From: Pseudomonas ceruminis
Lineage (GTDB): Bacteria > Pseudomonadota > Gammaproteobacteria > Pseudomonadales > Pseudomonadaceae
Direction of reading: 5' to 3'
DNA: 64,000 nt
Assembly (NCBI RefSeq): GCF_021602025.1
Contig: NZ_BQHW01000004.1
Location: 62,001-126,000, forward strand
Shown: in pieces, positions 17,779 through 27,942 of the stretch
Numbering within the stretch: the stretch's first letter is position 1
Layout of the letters: every line of letters starts with the position of its first letter
The notes under the pieces: generated by a model
The model's input: only the letters and a program-made list of their open reading frames with translations
What the model was told of the DNA's origin: nothing
Databases searched by the model: none
Translations under genes and position numbers: made by a program

Positions 17779-20700
17779 ATGGGACGTCTGACCCGCGTTC
17801 TTGTTGCCTTGACCCGTTGGGGACTAGGGATCTGCGCCTTGCTGGCAGTGCTGGTGGCGGTTTACGTCAGCCTCGGGCGCGAGCTGGTGCCGTTGGTGGC
17901 CGAGTACCGTGCAGACGCCGAACAGAAGGCCGAGCAGGCGTTAGGCATGCCGGTGCATGTCGGTGCCCTGGAAGGGCGCTGGAGTGGCCTGGCGCCGGTA
18001 CTGCGGGTGCGTGACCTGCAACTGGGCGAGGGCGCTGCTGCTCTGCGCCTGGATGATGTCAGGCTGGTGCCCGATCTGTGGGCGAGCCTGACCTCCCGCG
18101 AGCTGCGCCTGGCGCATATCCAGCTCTCGGGGTTGCAACTGATCCTGCGTGAGAACGAGCAGGGCGAATGGGCCCTGGAAGGCCTGCCGAAAAAAGACGA
18201 CGCGCCGCTGGACCCGGCCGAGCTGCTGCAGCGCCTGCGCCAATTGGGGCGCATTGATGTGTTCGACAGCCAGGTCACCCTGCAGCCCTGGCAGCGTGAC
18301 CCGTTGACGCTTACCTATGTCAGCCTCGGCCTTAAAGCCGGCACCTCGCGCCAGGCCCTGGACCTGCGCGCGACCTTGCCCGATGGCCAGCCCATGGCGC
18401 TCAACCTGCGCAGCAGGGCAACGGCCAAGGCCTGGCGCGACGGCCAGTTCGAGGCTTATCTAAGCCTGCCACAAAGCGACTGGGCACGCTGGTTGCCGCC
18501 ACGGCTTCTCGGCCAATGGCATGCGGATGCACTGCGCGCCGGAGGCGAGTTCTGGGTCGACTGGCGCAAAGGCCAACTGCAGCAGGCAGCGGTCCGACTC
18601 AACGCCCCACAGCTGCGGGGTGCCTATGCCGAGCGTAAAGCTGTCACGCTGGATAACCTGGCCATGTCGGCCTGGCTGCAGCGCCAGGACCAGGGCTTCG
18701 ATGTGGTGGTCGATTCGCTGGCTGCCAACATTGGCAAGGCCCGTTGGGAGTCGCACCTGCAGGTGCGCCAACGCATGGGTGAAGACCCCTCGGCCGAGCG
18801 CTGGCAGGTGCAGGCAGACCGCCTCGACCTCACGCCACTCACCCCGCTGATCAATGCCCTGGCGCCGCTGCCAGAAAAACTCATGACCGTGGTCGATGCC
18901 TTGAACGTCACTGGCGCGCTGCGCAATGTGCGTCTTGAAGTGCGACCCAAGGCCGAAGGCGACCAGCGTTTGCAGTTTGCCGCCAACCTGGAAAAGGTCG
19001 GCTTCGATGCCTACCATGGCGCCCCGGCTGCAGGCAATGTGAGCGGCAGTATCAGCGGCGATCTGGGGCACGGCGAGCTGCGTCTGGATACCGACGCATT
19101 CATGCTGCACCTCTACCCGATCTTCGCCAAACCCTGGCATTACCAGAAAGCCAACGCGCGCCTGACCTGGGCGCTCGACAAGGACGGCTTCACCCTGATC
19201 GCCCCTTACCTGAAGGTACTGGGTGAAGAGGGCAAGATTGCCGGGGATTTCCTGATTCGCCTGCTGTTCGCCGAAGGCACCGAGAGCTATATGGACCTGC
19301 GCGTCGGCCTGACCGAAGGCGATGGCCGTTACACGGCCAAATACCTGCCCGAGGTGCTCAGCCCGGCCCTGGATGAATGGCTGCGCAGTGCCATCGTCAA
19401 AGGCAATGTGGACCAGGGCTATTTCCAGTACCAGGGTTCGCTCAACCACGGTGCTTCGCCGCAGGCGCGCAGTATCAGCCTGTTCTTCAAGGTGCACGAC
19501 GCTGCTTTGGACTTCCAGCCTGGCTGGCCACAGGTGCAGCATGTCGAGGGTGATGTGCTGATCGAAGACAGCGGCGTGCGCATCAAGGCCAGAAAAGGCC
19601 TGTTGCTGGGTACTCAGGTCAGCGATGTCAGCGTCGACATTCCCCATGTCGATGGCGATCAGCACAGCCACCTGTACCTTGATGGCGATTTTGACGGCAG
19701 CCTTGGCGATGGCTTGAAGATTCTCAAGCAGGCGCCGATTGGTACCGAGGAGATCTTTGCCGGTTGGGAAGGCGAGGGGCCGCTCAAGGGGCGCGTCAAG
19801 CTCGATATCCCCTTGGCCCATGGCGAGCGGCCGAAGGTGCTGGTCGATTTCGCCACCAACGATGCCCGCTTGAAGGTGGCGCCGCCCAGCCTGGAGCTAA
19901 GCCGCCTCAAAGGCGAGTTCAGTTTCGACCTGGACAAGGGGCTCAGTGGCCGGGACATCGCCCTACAGGCGTTCGGCAAGCCTGTCACTGCGCAGATCAC
20001 CGCCCAAGGGCAGCCAGGGCAGATGCAGACGCGCATCAGTGCCAGCGGCCAGGTATCGCTCAAGGCCCTGACCGACTGGTTGCAGTTCAAGCAGGCGTTG
20101 CCTGCTTCGGGTGACTTGCCCTACCAGTTGCAGCTCAATCTGGGGAGCAGTGACAACAGCCTGAACGTGAACTCGTCGCTCAAAGGCCTTGCCATCGACC
20201 TGCCGGCCCCGTTCGGCAAAACTGCGGCGGATACCCGAGACAGCCGTTTCAGCATGAACCTGCAAGGCACCCAGCGGCGCTTCGATGGAGCCTACGCCGA
20301 GCTTGCGCGCTTTGCCTATGCCGCACCCGCCGACAACTTGGCCCAGGGCCGTGGTGAGTTGCTGCTGGGGACTGGACAGGCGCAGGTCCCTTCCGGCCAA
20401 GGCTTGCGTGTACGCGGGCGGTTGCAGAGCCTGGACCTGGCGCCCTGGCAAGAGCAGATGTCGCGCCTGGGCGGTGATGACCCAGGCGGCAGTGCCCGTC
20501 AGACCCTGCAGAGCGTCGACTTGAGCATTGGCCAACTGAAGGCCTTTGGCATGGACCTGAACCAGGCGGTGGTACGCATGGCCCGTGGCGGCCCTGCCTG
20601 GGATCTGCGGCTGGACAGCAGGGAAGTCATCGGTAACGCGCGCCTGCCCGACGCCAAGGGTGCGGCGATGACGGTGCGCTTGCAGACCCTGCGCCTGCCT

Positions 20701-21588
20701 GCCGCTGACCCCGCCGAAGCGCAAGCGGAGGAGGGCCCTGACCCGCTGGCCTCTTTCGATCCGCGTAAGGTGCCGGCGCTGGACCTGACCATCGACAAGC
20801 TGTATCGCGGTGATGATCTGTTCGGCAAGGTTGCCCTGAAACTCCGGCCGACCGCCCGCGGCGTGGCGGCGCAGGACATCGACCTGGACCTCAAGGGGCT
20901 ACACATCGACGGTAGCGGCGCGTGGGAGGGTAACCCGGGTGCCACCAGCAGTTGGTATAAGGGACGCCTGGATGGCAAGAACCTGGGTGACGTGCTTGAG
21001 GCCTGGGGCTTCGCCCCCACCGTGACCAGTCGCGATTTTCGCCTGGATGTGGACGGTCGCTGGCCTGGCTCACCTGCCTGGGTCGGCCTCAAACGTTTCT
21101 CTGGCAGCATGGATGCGGCGTTGCGTACAGGGCAGTTCGTCGAGGTGGAAGGTGGGGCCCAAGCCCTGCGTGTGTTCGGCCTGCTCAATTTCAACTCCAT
21201 TGGCCGCCGCTTGCGCCTGGACTTTTCCGACCTGTTCGACAAAGGCCTGGCCTATGACCGGATCAAAGGTCTGCTGGTCGCCAGTGACGGTGTCTACGTG
21301 ACCCGTGAGCCGATCGCCGTTACTGGGCCATCGAGCAATTTTGAGCTCGACGGCACCTTGGACCTGGTTCGTGACCGGGTCGACGCCAACCTGCAGGTAT
21401 CACTGCCAGTGACCAACAACCTGCCCCTGGCGGCGCTGATCGTCGGTGCACCGGCGGTCGGCGGGGCGCTGTTCCTGGTCGATCGGCTGATCGGCGACCG
21501 GGTTTCGCGCTTTGCCAGTGTGCACTATCGGGTCGAAGGGCCGTGGAAAGAGCCTAGAATCACCTTTGTGAAACCCTTCAACAAATAG
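17779..21588 (+). CDS. yhdP: YhdP, AsmA-like envelope lipid-transfer protein
   Basis: 1269-residue inner-membrane-anchored giant of the AsmA/TamB/YhdP group, thought to bridge the periplasm and carry phospholipids to the outer membrane. One helix near the N-terminus (WGLGICALLAVLVAVYVSLG) anchors it; the remainder is repetitive beta-rich sequence with the YhdP/DUF3971 opening GMPVHVGALEGRWSGLAP. The C-terminal AsmA-like part contains GLLNFNSIGRRLRLDFSDLF, and the last residues end in KEPRITFVKP. I chose ATG at 17779, nine bases after GGAGG, over a GTG two codons earlier that nearly abuts it. The nitrilase gene follows in the same order as in other pseudomonads. Confidence 0.93.
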   Translation: MGRLTRVLVALTRWGLGICALLAVLVAVYVSLGRELVPLVAEYRADAEQKAEQALGMPVHVGALEGRWSGLAPVLRVRDLQLGEGAAALRLDDVRLVPDLWASLTSRELRLAHIQLSGLQLILRENEQGEWALEGLPKKDDAPLDPAELLQRLRQLGRIDVFDSQVTLQPWQRDPLTLTYVSLGLKAGTSRQALDLRATLPDGQPMALNLRSRATAKAWRDGQFEAYLSLPQSDWARWLPPRLLGQWHADALRAGGEFWVDWRKGQLQQAAVRLNAPQLRGAYAERKAVTLDNLAMSAWLQRQDQGFDVVVDSLAANIGKARWESHLQVRQRMGEDPSAERWQVQADRLDLTPLTPLINALAPLPEKLMTVVDALNVTGALRNVRLEVRPKAEGDQRLQFAANLEKVGFDAYHGAPAAGNVSGSISGDLGHGELRLDTDAFMLHLYPIFAKPWHYQKANARLTWALDKDGFTLIAPYLKVLGEEGKIAGDFLIRLLFAEGTESYMDLRVGLTEGDGRYTAKYLPEVLSPALDEWLRSAIVKGNVDQGYFQYQGSLNHGASPQARSISLFFKVHDAALDFQPGWPQVQHVEGDVLIEDSGVRIKARKGLLLGTQVSDVSVDIPHVDGDQHSHLYLDGDFDGSLGDGLKILKQAPIGTEEIFAGWEGEGPLKGRVKLDIPLAHGERPKVLVDFATNDARLKVAPPSLELSRLKGEFSFDLDKGLSGRDIALQAFGKPVTAQITAQGQPGQMQTRISASGQVSLKALTDWLQFKQALPASGDLPYQLQLNLGSSDNSLNVNSSLKGLAIDLPAPFGKTAADTRDSRFSMNLQGTQRRFDGAYAELARFAYAAPADNLAQGRGELLLGTGQAQVPSGQGLRVRGRLQSLDLAPWQEQMSRLGGDDPGGSARQTLQSVDLSIGQLKAFGMDLNQAVVRMARGGPAWDLRLDSREVIGNARLPDAKGAAMTVRLQTLRLPAADPAEAQAEEGPDPLASFDPRKVPALDLTIDKLYRGDDLFGKVALKLRPTARGVAAQDIDLDLKGLHIDGSGAWEGNPGATSSWYKGRLDGKNLGDVLEAWGFAPTVTSRDFRLDVDGRWPGSPAWVGLKRFSGSMDAALRTGQFVEVEGGAQALRVFGLLNFNSIGRRLRLDFSDLFDKGLAYDRIKGLLVASDGVYVTREPIAVTGPSSNFELDGTLDLVRDRVDANLQVSLPVTNNLPLAALIVGAPAVGGALFLVDRLIGDRVSRFASVHYRVEGPWKEPRITFVKPFNK

Positions 21589-21602
21589 TGTCAGGAGCGC
21601 CC

Positions 21603-22454
21603 ATGAAGGTAGCGGTAATCCAGATGGTCAGCCAGGACGATGTGCTGGCCAACCTGCAACGCGCGGGCGCCCTGCTTGAACAAGCCGCATACGGCGGCGC
21701 ACGGCTGGCGGTACTGCCAGAAAACTTCGCGGCCATGGGCCGCAAGGACGCTGCCGCAATTGGCCGGGCAGAGGCGCTGGGTGAAGGGCTGATCCTGCCG
21801 TGGTTGAAACGCACGGCTCGCGACCTCAGATTATGGATAGTGGCCGGCACATTGCCGTTGCCGCCTGCCGCCCAGCCCGATGCCAAGGCCCATGCCTGTT
21901 CGCTGCTGATCGACGAGCACGGCGAAGTGGTTGCGCGGTACGACAAGCTGCACCTGTTCGATGTCGACGTGGCCGATAACCGTGGCCGCTACCGTGAGTC
22001 CGACGACTATGCCCATGGCGCTCGCGTAGTGGTGGCTGACACGCCGGTGGGGCGCCTGGGGTTGAGTGTTTGTTATGACCTGCGTTTCCCCGAGCTGTAC
22101 AGCGCTCTGCGCGGCGCCGGTGCACAACTGATTACGGCACCGGCCGCGTTTACTGCGGTCACAGGGGCAGCGCATTGGGAAGTGCTGATTCGTGCACGCG
22201 CCATCGAGACCCAATGTTATGTCCTGGCCGCCGCGCAGGGTGGTACCCATCCAGGCCCACGGGAAACCCACGGGCATGCGGCGATCGTCGACCCTTGGGG
22301 GCGGATCGTCGCCGAACAGGCGCAAGGCGAAGCGGTATTGCTCGCCGAGCGTGACAGTGATGAACAGGCGTCCATTCGGGCGCGCATGCCGGTTGCCTCG
22401 CACCGGCGCTTTTTCTCGCAGGACGCCTTGCGGCCTGCGCACACCTCGGAGTGA
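21603..22454 (+). CDS. Carbon-nitrogen hydrolase (nitrilase superfamily, NIT1-like)
   Basis: 283-residue hydrolase with the full Glu-Lys-Cys triad: Glu40 in [10 protein letters not shown], Lys115 in [13 protein letters not shown] and Cys157 in [12 protein letters not shown]. Those flanking residues match the NIT1/Nit2-type deaminated-glutathione or omega-amidase branch, so repair of deaminated glutathione is likely (inference). AGGAGC precedes the ATG at 21603 and the gene begins 14 bases after yhdP. Its TGA lies 2 bases before the tldD start codon, so all three genes probably form one operon. Confidence 0.9.
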   Translation: MKVAVIQMVSQDDVLANLQRAGALLEQAAYGGARLAVLPENFAAMGRKDAAAIGRAEALGEGLILPWLKRTARDLRLWIVAGTLPLPPAAQPDAKAHACSLLIDEHGEVVARYDKLHLFDVDVADNRGRYRESDDYAHGARVVVADTPVGRLGLSVCYDLRFPELYSALRGAGAQLITAPAAFTAVTGAAHWEVLIRARAIETQCYVLAAAQGGTHPGPRETHGHAAIVDPWGRIVAEQAQGEAVLLAERDSDEQASIRARMPVASHRRFFSQDALRPAHTSE

Positions 22455-22456
22455 CT

Positions 22457-23896
22457 ATGAGCCAGATGTTATCCACCGTCAGCGAGCAGCTCCTGGCCCC
22501 AGGCGGACTGACCCTGGACAGCCTGCAGGCTGTGCTGGGGGAGTTGGCAGGCCCGGGCATCGACGCCGCCGACCTGTACTTCCAGGGCCAGATCTCGGAA
22601 ACCTGGGCGCTGGAGGACGGCATCGTCAAGGAGGGTAGCTTCAACCTCGACCAAGGCGTGGGCGTGCGTGCCCAGTCGGGTGAGAAAACCGGTTTTGCCT
22701 ACAGCAACGCCATCAACCATGAAGCACTGACCTCGGCGGCACGTGCCGCCCGTTCGATTTCCCGTGCTGGCCAGAATGGCACGGTCCAGGCCTTCCGCAG
22801 CCAGGATGTAACGGCCTTGTATGCGCCAGACAACCCACTGGATGTCCTCAGCCGTGCCGAGAAGGTCGAGCTGCTAAAGCGCGTCGATGCCGCTACGCGG
22901 GCGCTGGATCCGCGTATCCAGCAGGTCAGCGTGAGCATGGCCGGGGTCTGGGAGCGCATTCTGATTGCAGCCGCTGACGGCAGCCTGGCGGCCGATGTGC
23001 GGCCGCTGGTGCGCTTCAATGTCAGTGTCATCGTCGAACAGAATGGCCGCCGTGAGCGCGGCGGCCAAGGTGGCGGCGGGCGTACCGACTATCGCTTCTT
23101 CACCGAGGAGCGGGTCATGGGCTATGCCCGTGAGGCACTGCGCCAGGCCTTGGTGAACCTGGAAGCGATCCCTGCGCCTGCTGGCACCTTGCCGGTAGTG
23201 CTGGGCTCCGGCTGGTCGGGGGTACTGTTGCATGAAGCGGTAGGCCATGGCCTGGAAGGCGACTTCAACCGCAAGGGCAGCTCCGCCTTCAGTGGCCGTA
23301 TTGGTGAAAAAGTCGCATCGAGCCTGTGCACCATCGTCGACGACGGTACCCTCGAAGGCCGTCGTGGCTCGCTGAGCGTTGACGACGAAGGCACGCCGAC
23401 CGAATGCACCACGCTCATCGAGAACGGTGTGCTCAAGGGCTACATGCAGGACAAGCTCAATGCGCGCCTGATGGGCATGGCCGTGACCGGCAATGGCCGT
23501 CGAGAATCCTACGCTCATCTGCCGATGCCACGCATGACCAACACCTACATGCGTGCCGGCGAAAGCGACCCGCAGGAAATCATCGCGTCGGTGAAGAAGG
23601 GCATCTACTGCGCCAATCTCGGCGGCGGCCAGGTAGATATCACCAGCGGCAAGTTCGTGTTCTCCACCAGCGAAGCGTATCTGATCGAAGACGGCAAGAT
23701 CACTGCTCCGGTGAAGGGCGCGACGCTGATCGGCAATGGCCCTGAGGCAATGAGCCGGGTGTCGATGGTCGGCAACGACCTGGCGCTGGACAGTGGCGTG
23801 GGGACGTGTGGCAAGGATGGGCAATCGGTGCCGGTTGGGGTAGGGCAGCCGACCTTGAAGCTGGACGCGATCACCGTCGGTGGTACCGGCGCCTGA
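22457..23896 (+). CDS. tldD: Metalloprotease subunit TldD
   Basis: 479-residue subunit of the TldD/TldE (PmbA) zinc protease, which degrades unfolded peptides and trims modified peptides such as microcin B17 or PQQ-type precursors. The zinc motif [11 protein letters not shown] gives HExxxH at about residues 259-264. The N-terminus carries [22 protein letters not shown], and the C-terminal region [24 protein letters not shown] is 6 bases before the ATG. Its partner pmbA is 0.75 kb downstream, separated only by the opposite-strand darP. Confidence 0.96.
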   Translation: MSQMLSTVSEQLLAPGGLTLDSLQAVLGELAGPGIDAADLYFQGQISETWALEDGIVKEGSFNLDQGVGVRAQSGEKTGFAYSNAINHEALTSAARAARSISRAGQNGTVQAFRSQDVTALYAPDNPLDVLSRAEKVELLKRVDAATRALDPRIQQVSVSMAGVWERILIAAADGSLAADVRPLVRFNVSVIVEQNGRRERGGQGGGGRTDYRFFTEERVMGYAREALRQALVNLEAIPAPAGTLPVVLGSGWSGVLLHEAVGHGLEGDFNRKGSSAFSGRIGEKVASSLCTIVDDGTLEGRRGSLSVDDEGTPTECTTLIENGVLKGYMQDKLNARLMGMAVTGNGRRESYAHLPMPRMTNTYMRAGESDPQEIIASVKKGIYCANLGGGQVDITSGKFVFSTSEAYLIEDGKITAPVKGATLIGNGPEAMSRVSMVGNDLALDSGVGTCGKDGQSVPVGVGQPTLKLDAITVGGTGA

Positions 23897-23911
23897 TGGC
23901 CTTCAGGGCCT

Positions 23912-24001
23912 GCGTGGGAGCGGGCTTGACCTGTGCAGAAAGCGACCCGGTGCTGGCTGGCACCGGCTTCGCCGAGGGTTGCGGGACAGGCCCGCTCCCC
24001 A
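23912..24001. repeat. REP-like palindromic element between tldD and darP
   Basis: GGGAGCGGGC (23916-23925) is the inverse of GCCCGCTCCC (23990-23999), and inside lies CCGGTGC / GCACCGG (23947-23966). It fills the gap between convergent genes and may serve both as a terminator and a gyrase or integration-host site, as described for REP elements. Confidence 0.65.
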
Positions 24002-24021
24002 AGGGGTTGCGTACCGACCTG

Positions 24022-24543
24022 TCAGCGCAGGCCGCGCTGCAATTCATCGAGGTCGCGGATGTACTTGAACACCTTGCGCGCAGCGGCAGGCGGTTTGTTC
24101 CGCGCTTTCTCGTGTTGCGCGTGACGGATCAGCGAACGCAGTTGCTGACGGTCGGTTTCGGGGTACTCGTTGACGAAGCGCTCAAGGTCTTCGTCATTAC
24201 CGTCGATCAGGCGGTCACGCCAGCGTTCCAGGTTGTGGAAGCGCTCGTTGTATTGGCGGCTGGAGCTGTCGATCTGCTCGAGTACCGCGTGGATGGCGTC
24301 CAGGTCCTGGTCGCGCATCAGCTTGCCGACGAACGACATGTGGCGTTTGCGTGCGCCATGGGCAGTGTGCTTGGAGGCGTCGGCCAGCGCCTTGCGCAGT
24401 TCGTCGGTCAGCGGCAGGCGTGCCAGGGTATCGGCCTTGACCGTGGTCAGTCGCTCGCCGAGTTCGACCAGTGCATGCAGTTCGCGCTTGATCTGGGTTT
24501 TGCTTTTTTCGCCGTCGAAGGCGTCGTCGTATGAATCAACCAT
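24022..24543 (-). CDS. darP: DarP (YjgA, DUF615) ribosome-associated protein
   Basis: 173-residue, almost all-helical charged protein of the DUF615 family. E. coli DarP (YjgA) binds late 50S precursors and promotes subunit maturation. Typical segments are [19 protein letters not shown] at the N-terminus, [18 protein letters not shown] in the middle and [15 protein letters not shown] near the end. It is transcribed opposite to tldD and pmbA and overlaps neither. Confidence 0.93.
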   Translation of the reverse strand: MVDSYDDAFDGEKSKTQIKRELHALVELGERLTTVKADTLARLPLTDELRKALADASKHTAHGARKRHMSFVGKLMRDQDLDAIHAVLEQIDSSSRQYNERFHNLERWRDRLIDGNDEDLERFVNEYPETDRQQLRSLIRHAQHEKARNKPPAAARKVFKYIRDLDELQRGLR

Positions 24544-24651
24544 GGTGGCAGTCCGCTAGAAATCGCCGCCATGATAACCAGTCGGGGGCCGCTTGTCCGG
24601 CCCGGTCGTAGAATGACCCCTGCCGAACGCAGAATTTGAGTGGAGAAAACC

Positions 24652-25998
24652 ATGAGTGCAGTCCAGAGCGTAGGCCCGAAGGACCTGCCAGCGTTGCAGG
24701 AACAGGTCGAAGCGATCATCGCCGAGGCGCGCCAGCAGGGCGCCAGTGCCTGCGAAGTGGCGGTGTCGCTGGAGCAGGGCCTGTCCACCACCGTACGCCA
24801 GCGTGAGGTCGAAACGGTTGAGTTCAACCGCGACCAGGGCTTTGGCATCACCCTCTATGTTGGCCAGCGCAAGGGGTCGGCCAGCACCTCGGCCAGTGGC
24901 CCGGAAGCAATTCGTGAAACCGTTGCCGCCGCGTTGGCGATTGCCAAGCACACCTCCGAGGACGAGTGCGCGGGCCTGGCCGACGCGGCGCTGATGGCCC
25001 GTGAAATCCCGGACCTCGATCTCTATCACGACTGGGATATCGAGCCAGAGAAGGCCATCGAAATGGCGCTGGCCTGCGAGGCTGCGGCATTTGACGCCGA
25101 CAAGCGCATTCTCAACGCCGATGGCACGACCCTCAATACCCACCAGGGTTGCCGTGTGTACGGCAACAGCCATGGGTTCATCGGCGGTTATGCCTCGACT
25201 CGGCACAGCCTGAGCTGCGTGATGATCGCCGAGGGCGAAGGGCAGATGCAGCGGGATTACTGGTATGACGTAAACCGTCAGGGCAACCTGCTGGCCGACC
25301 CGCGCAGCATCGGCCTGCGTGCCGCCCAGCGTGCCGCCAGCCGTCTTGGCGCACGCCCGGTGAAGACCTGCGAGGTACCGGTACTGTTCTCTGCCGAGCT
25401 GGCCGGTGGCCTGTTCGGCAGCTTCCTGTCGGCCATTTCCGGCGGCAACCTGTACCGCAAGTCGTCGTTCCTTGACGGTGCCATCGGGCAACGGCTATTC
25501 CCCAGCTGGCTGACCCTTGACGAGCGCCCGCACATTCCACGCGCGCTGGGCAGCGCCGCATTCGACGGTGATGGGCTGGCTACCTATGCCAAGCCCTTCG
25601 TCGACAAAGGTGAGCTGGTGTCCTATCTGCTGGGTACCTATTCAGGGCGCAAGCTGGGGCTACCTAGCACAGCGAATGCCGGTGGCGTGCATAACCTCTA
25701 CGTCACCCATGGCGTGGAAGACCAGGCAGCACTGATCCGTCGCATGGGGCGCGGGTTGCTGGTGACCGAGTTGATGGGGCATGGCCTGAACATGGTGACC
25801 GGGGATTATTCCCGTGGGGCGGCGGGCTTCTGGGTCGAGAACGGCGAAATCCAGCATGCCGTTCAGGAGGTGACCATCGCCGGTAATATGAAAGACATGT
25901 TCCAGCAGATTGTCGCGATTGGTAGCGATCTTGAAACCCGCAGCAATATTCATACGGGATCGGTACTAATCGAGCGCATGACTGTCGCCGGTAGCTGA
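24652..25998 (+). CDS. pmbA: Metalloprotease subunit PmbA (TldE)
   Basis: 448-residue partner of TldD; it lacks the HExxxH zinc motif, as expected for TldE. It has the shared family features: SACEVAVSLEQGLSTTVRQ, GFGITLYVGQRKGSASTS and the C-terminal YSRGAAGFWVENGEIQH. I chose the ATG at 24652, after a GGAG, over a GTG four codons earlier. A clear rho-independent terminator follows. Confidence 0.96.
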   Translation: MSAVQSVGPKDLPALQEQVEAIIAEARQQGASACEVAVSLEQGLSTTVRQREVETVEFNRDQGFGITLYVGQRKGSASTSASGPEAIRETVAAALAIAKHTSEDECAGLADAALMAREIPDLDLYHDWDIEPEKAIEMALACEAAAFDADKRILNADGTTLNTHQGCRVYGNSHGFIGGYASTRHSLSCVMIAEGEGQMQRDYWYDVNRQGNLLADPRSIGLRAAQRAASRLGARPVKTCEVPVLFSAELAGGLFGSFLSAISGGNLYRKSSFLDGAIGQRLFPSWLTLDERPHIPRALGSAAFDGDGLATYAKPFVDKGELVSYLLGTYSGRKLGLPSTANAGGVHNLYVTHGVEDQAALIRRMGRGLLVTELMGHGLNMVTGDYSRGAAGFWVENGEIQHAVQEVTIAGNMKDMFQQIVAIGSDLETRSNIHTGSVLIERMTVAGS

Positions 25999-26026
25999 TC
26001 CTTTCACGTTGTAGACTGATTTGCAT

Positions 26027-26052
26027 AACCCGGCCCTCGCGCCGGGTTTTTT
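26027..26052 (+). terminator. Rho-independent terminator of pmbA
   Basis: AACCCGGC / GCCGGGTT 8-bp stem with a CCTCGC loop followed by a T run ending near 26052. It cleanly separates pmbA from the iron-regulated cluster. Confidence 0.9.
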
Positions 26053-26070
26053 ACTTTCGTCGCACCCCTC

Positions 26071-26113
26071 TTGAAGTGATTCTATTTATCACTTAATAAT
26101 GAATATCATTATC
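26071..26113 (+). promoter_or_regulatory. Fur-controlled promoter with adjacent 7-bp inverted repeat
   Basis: AATAATGAATATCATTATC at 26095-26113 matches 16 of 19 positions of the Fur consensus. TTGAAG at 26071-26076 and TAATAA at 26094-26099 (17-base spacer) form a plausible -35/-10 pair, so iron-loaded Fur would cover the -10 region. Directly upstream an independent perfect inverted repeat AAGTGAT (26074-26080) / ATCACTT (26088-26094) lies between -35 and -10, perhaps a second regulator's site. Confidence 0.85.
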
Positions 26114-26127
26114 CAGTAACCCCGGCG

Positions 26128-26529
26128 ATGATGTTCATGAAACCCGTCCTGCGCGAACTGCCTTACCTGGAAAACTGGCGCTGGCTCAGCCGGCGCATCC
26201 GCTGTGCGCTCGAACCTGATGAGCCGCGCCTGATCGAGCACTACCTGGCCGAGGGCCGGTACCTGGTGTGCTGCACCGAAACTGCGCCATGGACGGTGGC
26301 ACTCACCTCCTTCCGCCTGCTGCTCGATACCGCGTGCGACCGCATGCTTCCCTGGCATTGGCGCTGTCAGTGCCTGGACCAGGCCTGGCGGCCGTTGCTC
26401 GACCTGCGCAACCTCGATCGCCGCGAACACAACCAGCGCTGGCAGCCCTATGCCCTGCAACTGGCCAATTGCCGGTTGTTGCCGTCGATTTCTCCCGATG
26501 AACTGATGCAAGGATTTGATGATGAGTGA
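26128..26529 (+). CDS. fagA: FagA-like small protein of the Fur-regulated fumC-sodA operon
   Basis: 133-residue cytoplasmic protein with no recognised domain; rich in Trp, Leu and Arg with several Cys (LVCCTE, CQC). The name rests on context: in P. aeruginosa a Fur-associated gene of this size leads the fagA-fumC-orfX-sodA operon, and the same order follows here. Three in-frame ATGs (26128, 26131, 26137) crowd the 5' end and no strong ribosome site decides between them. The 3' end overlaps fumC by 8 bases. Function is unknown. Confidence 0.75.
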   Translation: MMFMKPVLRELPYLENWRWLSRRIRCALEPDEPRLIEHYLAEGRYLVCCTETAPWTVALTSFRLLLDTACDRMLPWHWRCQCLDQAWRPLLDLRNLDRREHNQRWQPYALQLANCRLLPSISPDELMQGFDDE

Positions 26530-27898
26530 TACCCGTATCGAGCGTGACAGCATGGGTGAACTGCAGGTGCCGGCCCAGGCCCTGTATGGTGCCCAGACCC
26601 AGCGCGCGGTCGACAACTTCCCGATCAGCGGCCAACGTATGCCAGCCCAGTTCATTCGTGCCCTGTTGCTGGCCAAGGCCGCTGCTGCCAAGGCCAATAT
26701 CGAGCTGGAGCAGATCTCGGCAGGGCAGGGCCAGGCGATCGTCCAGGCGGTGGAGCAACTGCTGGCCGGCGATTTCATCCCGCACTTCCCGGTCGATGTA
26801 TTCCAGACTGGCTCCGGCACCAGCTCGAACATGAACGCCAACGAGGTGCTCGCCACCTTGGCCAGCCGAGTGCTCGGCGAGCCGGTCAATGCCAACGATC
26901 ACGTCAACTGTGGCCAGAGCAGCAACGACATCATCCCGACCACTATCCATGTCAGCGCCGCGTTGGCGCTGCACGAGCAGTTGCTGCCCGCACTGGGTCA
27001 CCTGGTTCAGGTGATCGAAGCCAAGTCGGTGCAAGTGCGCCAGTACGTGAAGACGGGCCGTACTCACCTGATGGATGCCATGCCGGTGCGCATGAGCCAG
27101 GTGCTTGAGGGTTGGGCTGCACAGGTCAATGCTGCCAAGGGGCATCTCGAAGCGATCCTGCCGAGCCTGCAAGCCCTGGCTCAGGGGGGGACCGCTGTAG
27201 GCACCGGAATCAACGCCCATCCGCAGTTTGCCGCGGGTTTCGCACGTCAACTCAGCGCCTTGACCCAGGTCAAGTTCACCCCGGGTGAGAACCTGTTCGC
27301 CCTCATCGGCTCCCAGGACACCGCCGTAGCGCTGTCCGGGCAACTCAAGACGACCGCCGTGGCGCTGATGAAAATCGCCAACGACCTGCGCTGGATGAAC
27401 TCAGGCCCATTGGCAGGTCTTGGAGAAATCGAGCTGCAAGGGTTGCAGCCTGGCTCCTCGATCATGCCGGGCAAGGTCAACCCGGTCATTCCCGAGGCCA
27501 CTGCCATGGTTGCCGCTCAGGTCATCGGCAACGACGCGACCATCGCCGTGGCAGGCCAATCGGGCAACTTCGAGCTCAACGTGATGTTGCCGGTGATCGC
27601 CCGCAATCTGTTGGAGAGCATCGAGCTGATGGCCAATGCCAGCCGCCTGTTGGCCGACAAGGCCATTGCAACCTTCAAGGTCAACGAAGGCAAGCTCAAG
27701 GAAGCCTTGGCGCGCAACCCGATCTTGGTCACAGCGCTAAATCCGATCATCGGCTACCTCAAGGCCGCGGAGATCGCCAAGACCGCCTACAAGCAAGGTC
27801 GCCCGATCATCGATGTGGCGCTTGAGCACACCGATCTGTCGCGTGATCAGCTCGAGGCGCTGCTGGACCCTGAAAAACTCACCGCCGGCGGAATCTGA
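26522..27898 (+). CDS. fumC: Class II fumarate hydratase (iron-independent)
   Basis: 458-residue fumarase interconverting fumarate and malate without an iron-sulfur cluster, which suits use when iron is scarce or superoxide is high. The signature GSSIMPGKVNPVIPEA with the catalytic Ser loop is clear, as are TGSGTSSNMNANEV and NCGQSSNDIIPT for substrate binding. AAGGA lies 7 bases before the ATG at 26522; another ATG directly precedes it. Overlap with the fagA-like gene and the Fur box upstream place it in an iron-starvation operon with sodA. Confidence 0.95.
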   Translation: MSDTRIERDSMGELQVPAQALYGAQTQRAVDNFPISGQRMPAQFIRALLLAKAAAAKANIELEQISAGQGQAIVQAVEQLLAGDFIPHFPVDVFQTGSGTSSNMNANEVLATLASRVLGEPVNANDHVNCGQSSNDIIPTTIHVSAALALHEQLLPALGHLVQVIEAKSVQVRQYVKTGRTHLMDAMPVRMSQVLEGWAAQVNAAKGHLEAILPSLQALAQGGTAVGTGINAHPQFAAGFARQLSALTQVKFTPGENLFALIGSQDTAVALSGQLKTTAVALMKIANDLRWMNSGPLAGLGEIELQGLQPGSSIMPGKVNPVIPEATAMVAAQVIGNDATIAVAGQSGNFELNVMLPVIARNLLESIELMANASRLLADKAIATFKVNEGKLKEALARNPILVTALNPIIGYLKAAEIAKTAYKQGRPIIDVALEHTDLSRDQLEALLDPEKLTAGGI

Positions 27899-27942
27899 CC
27901 CGCGTCAGCGCGCATGAGTCATCAGCGCGCAGGAGGAACGTC

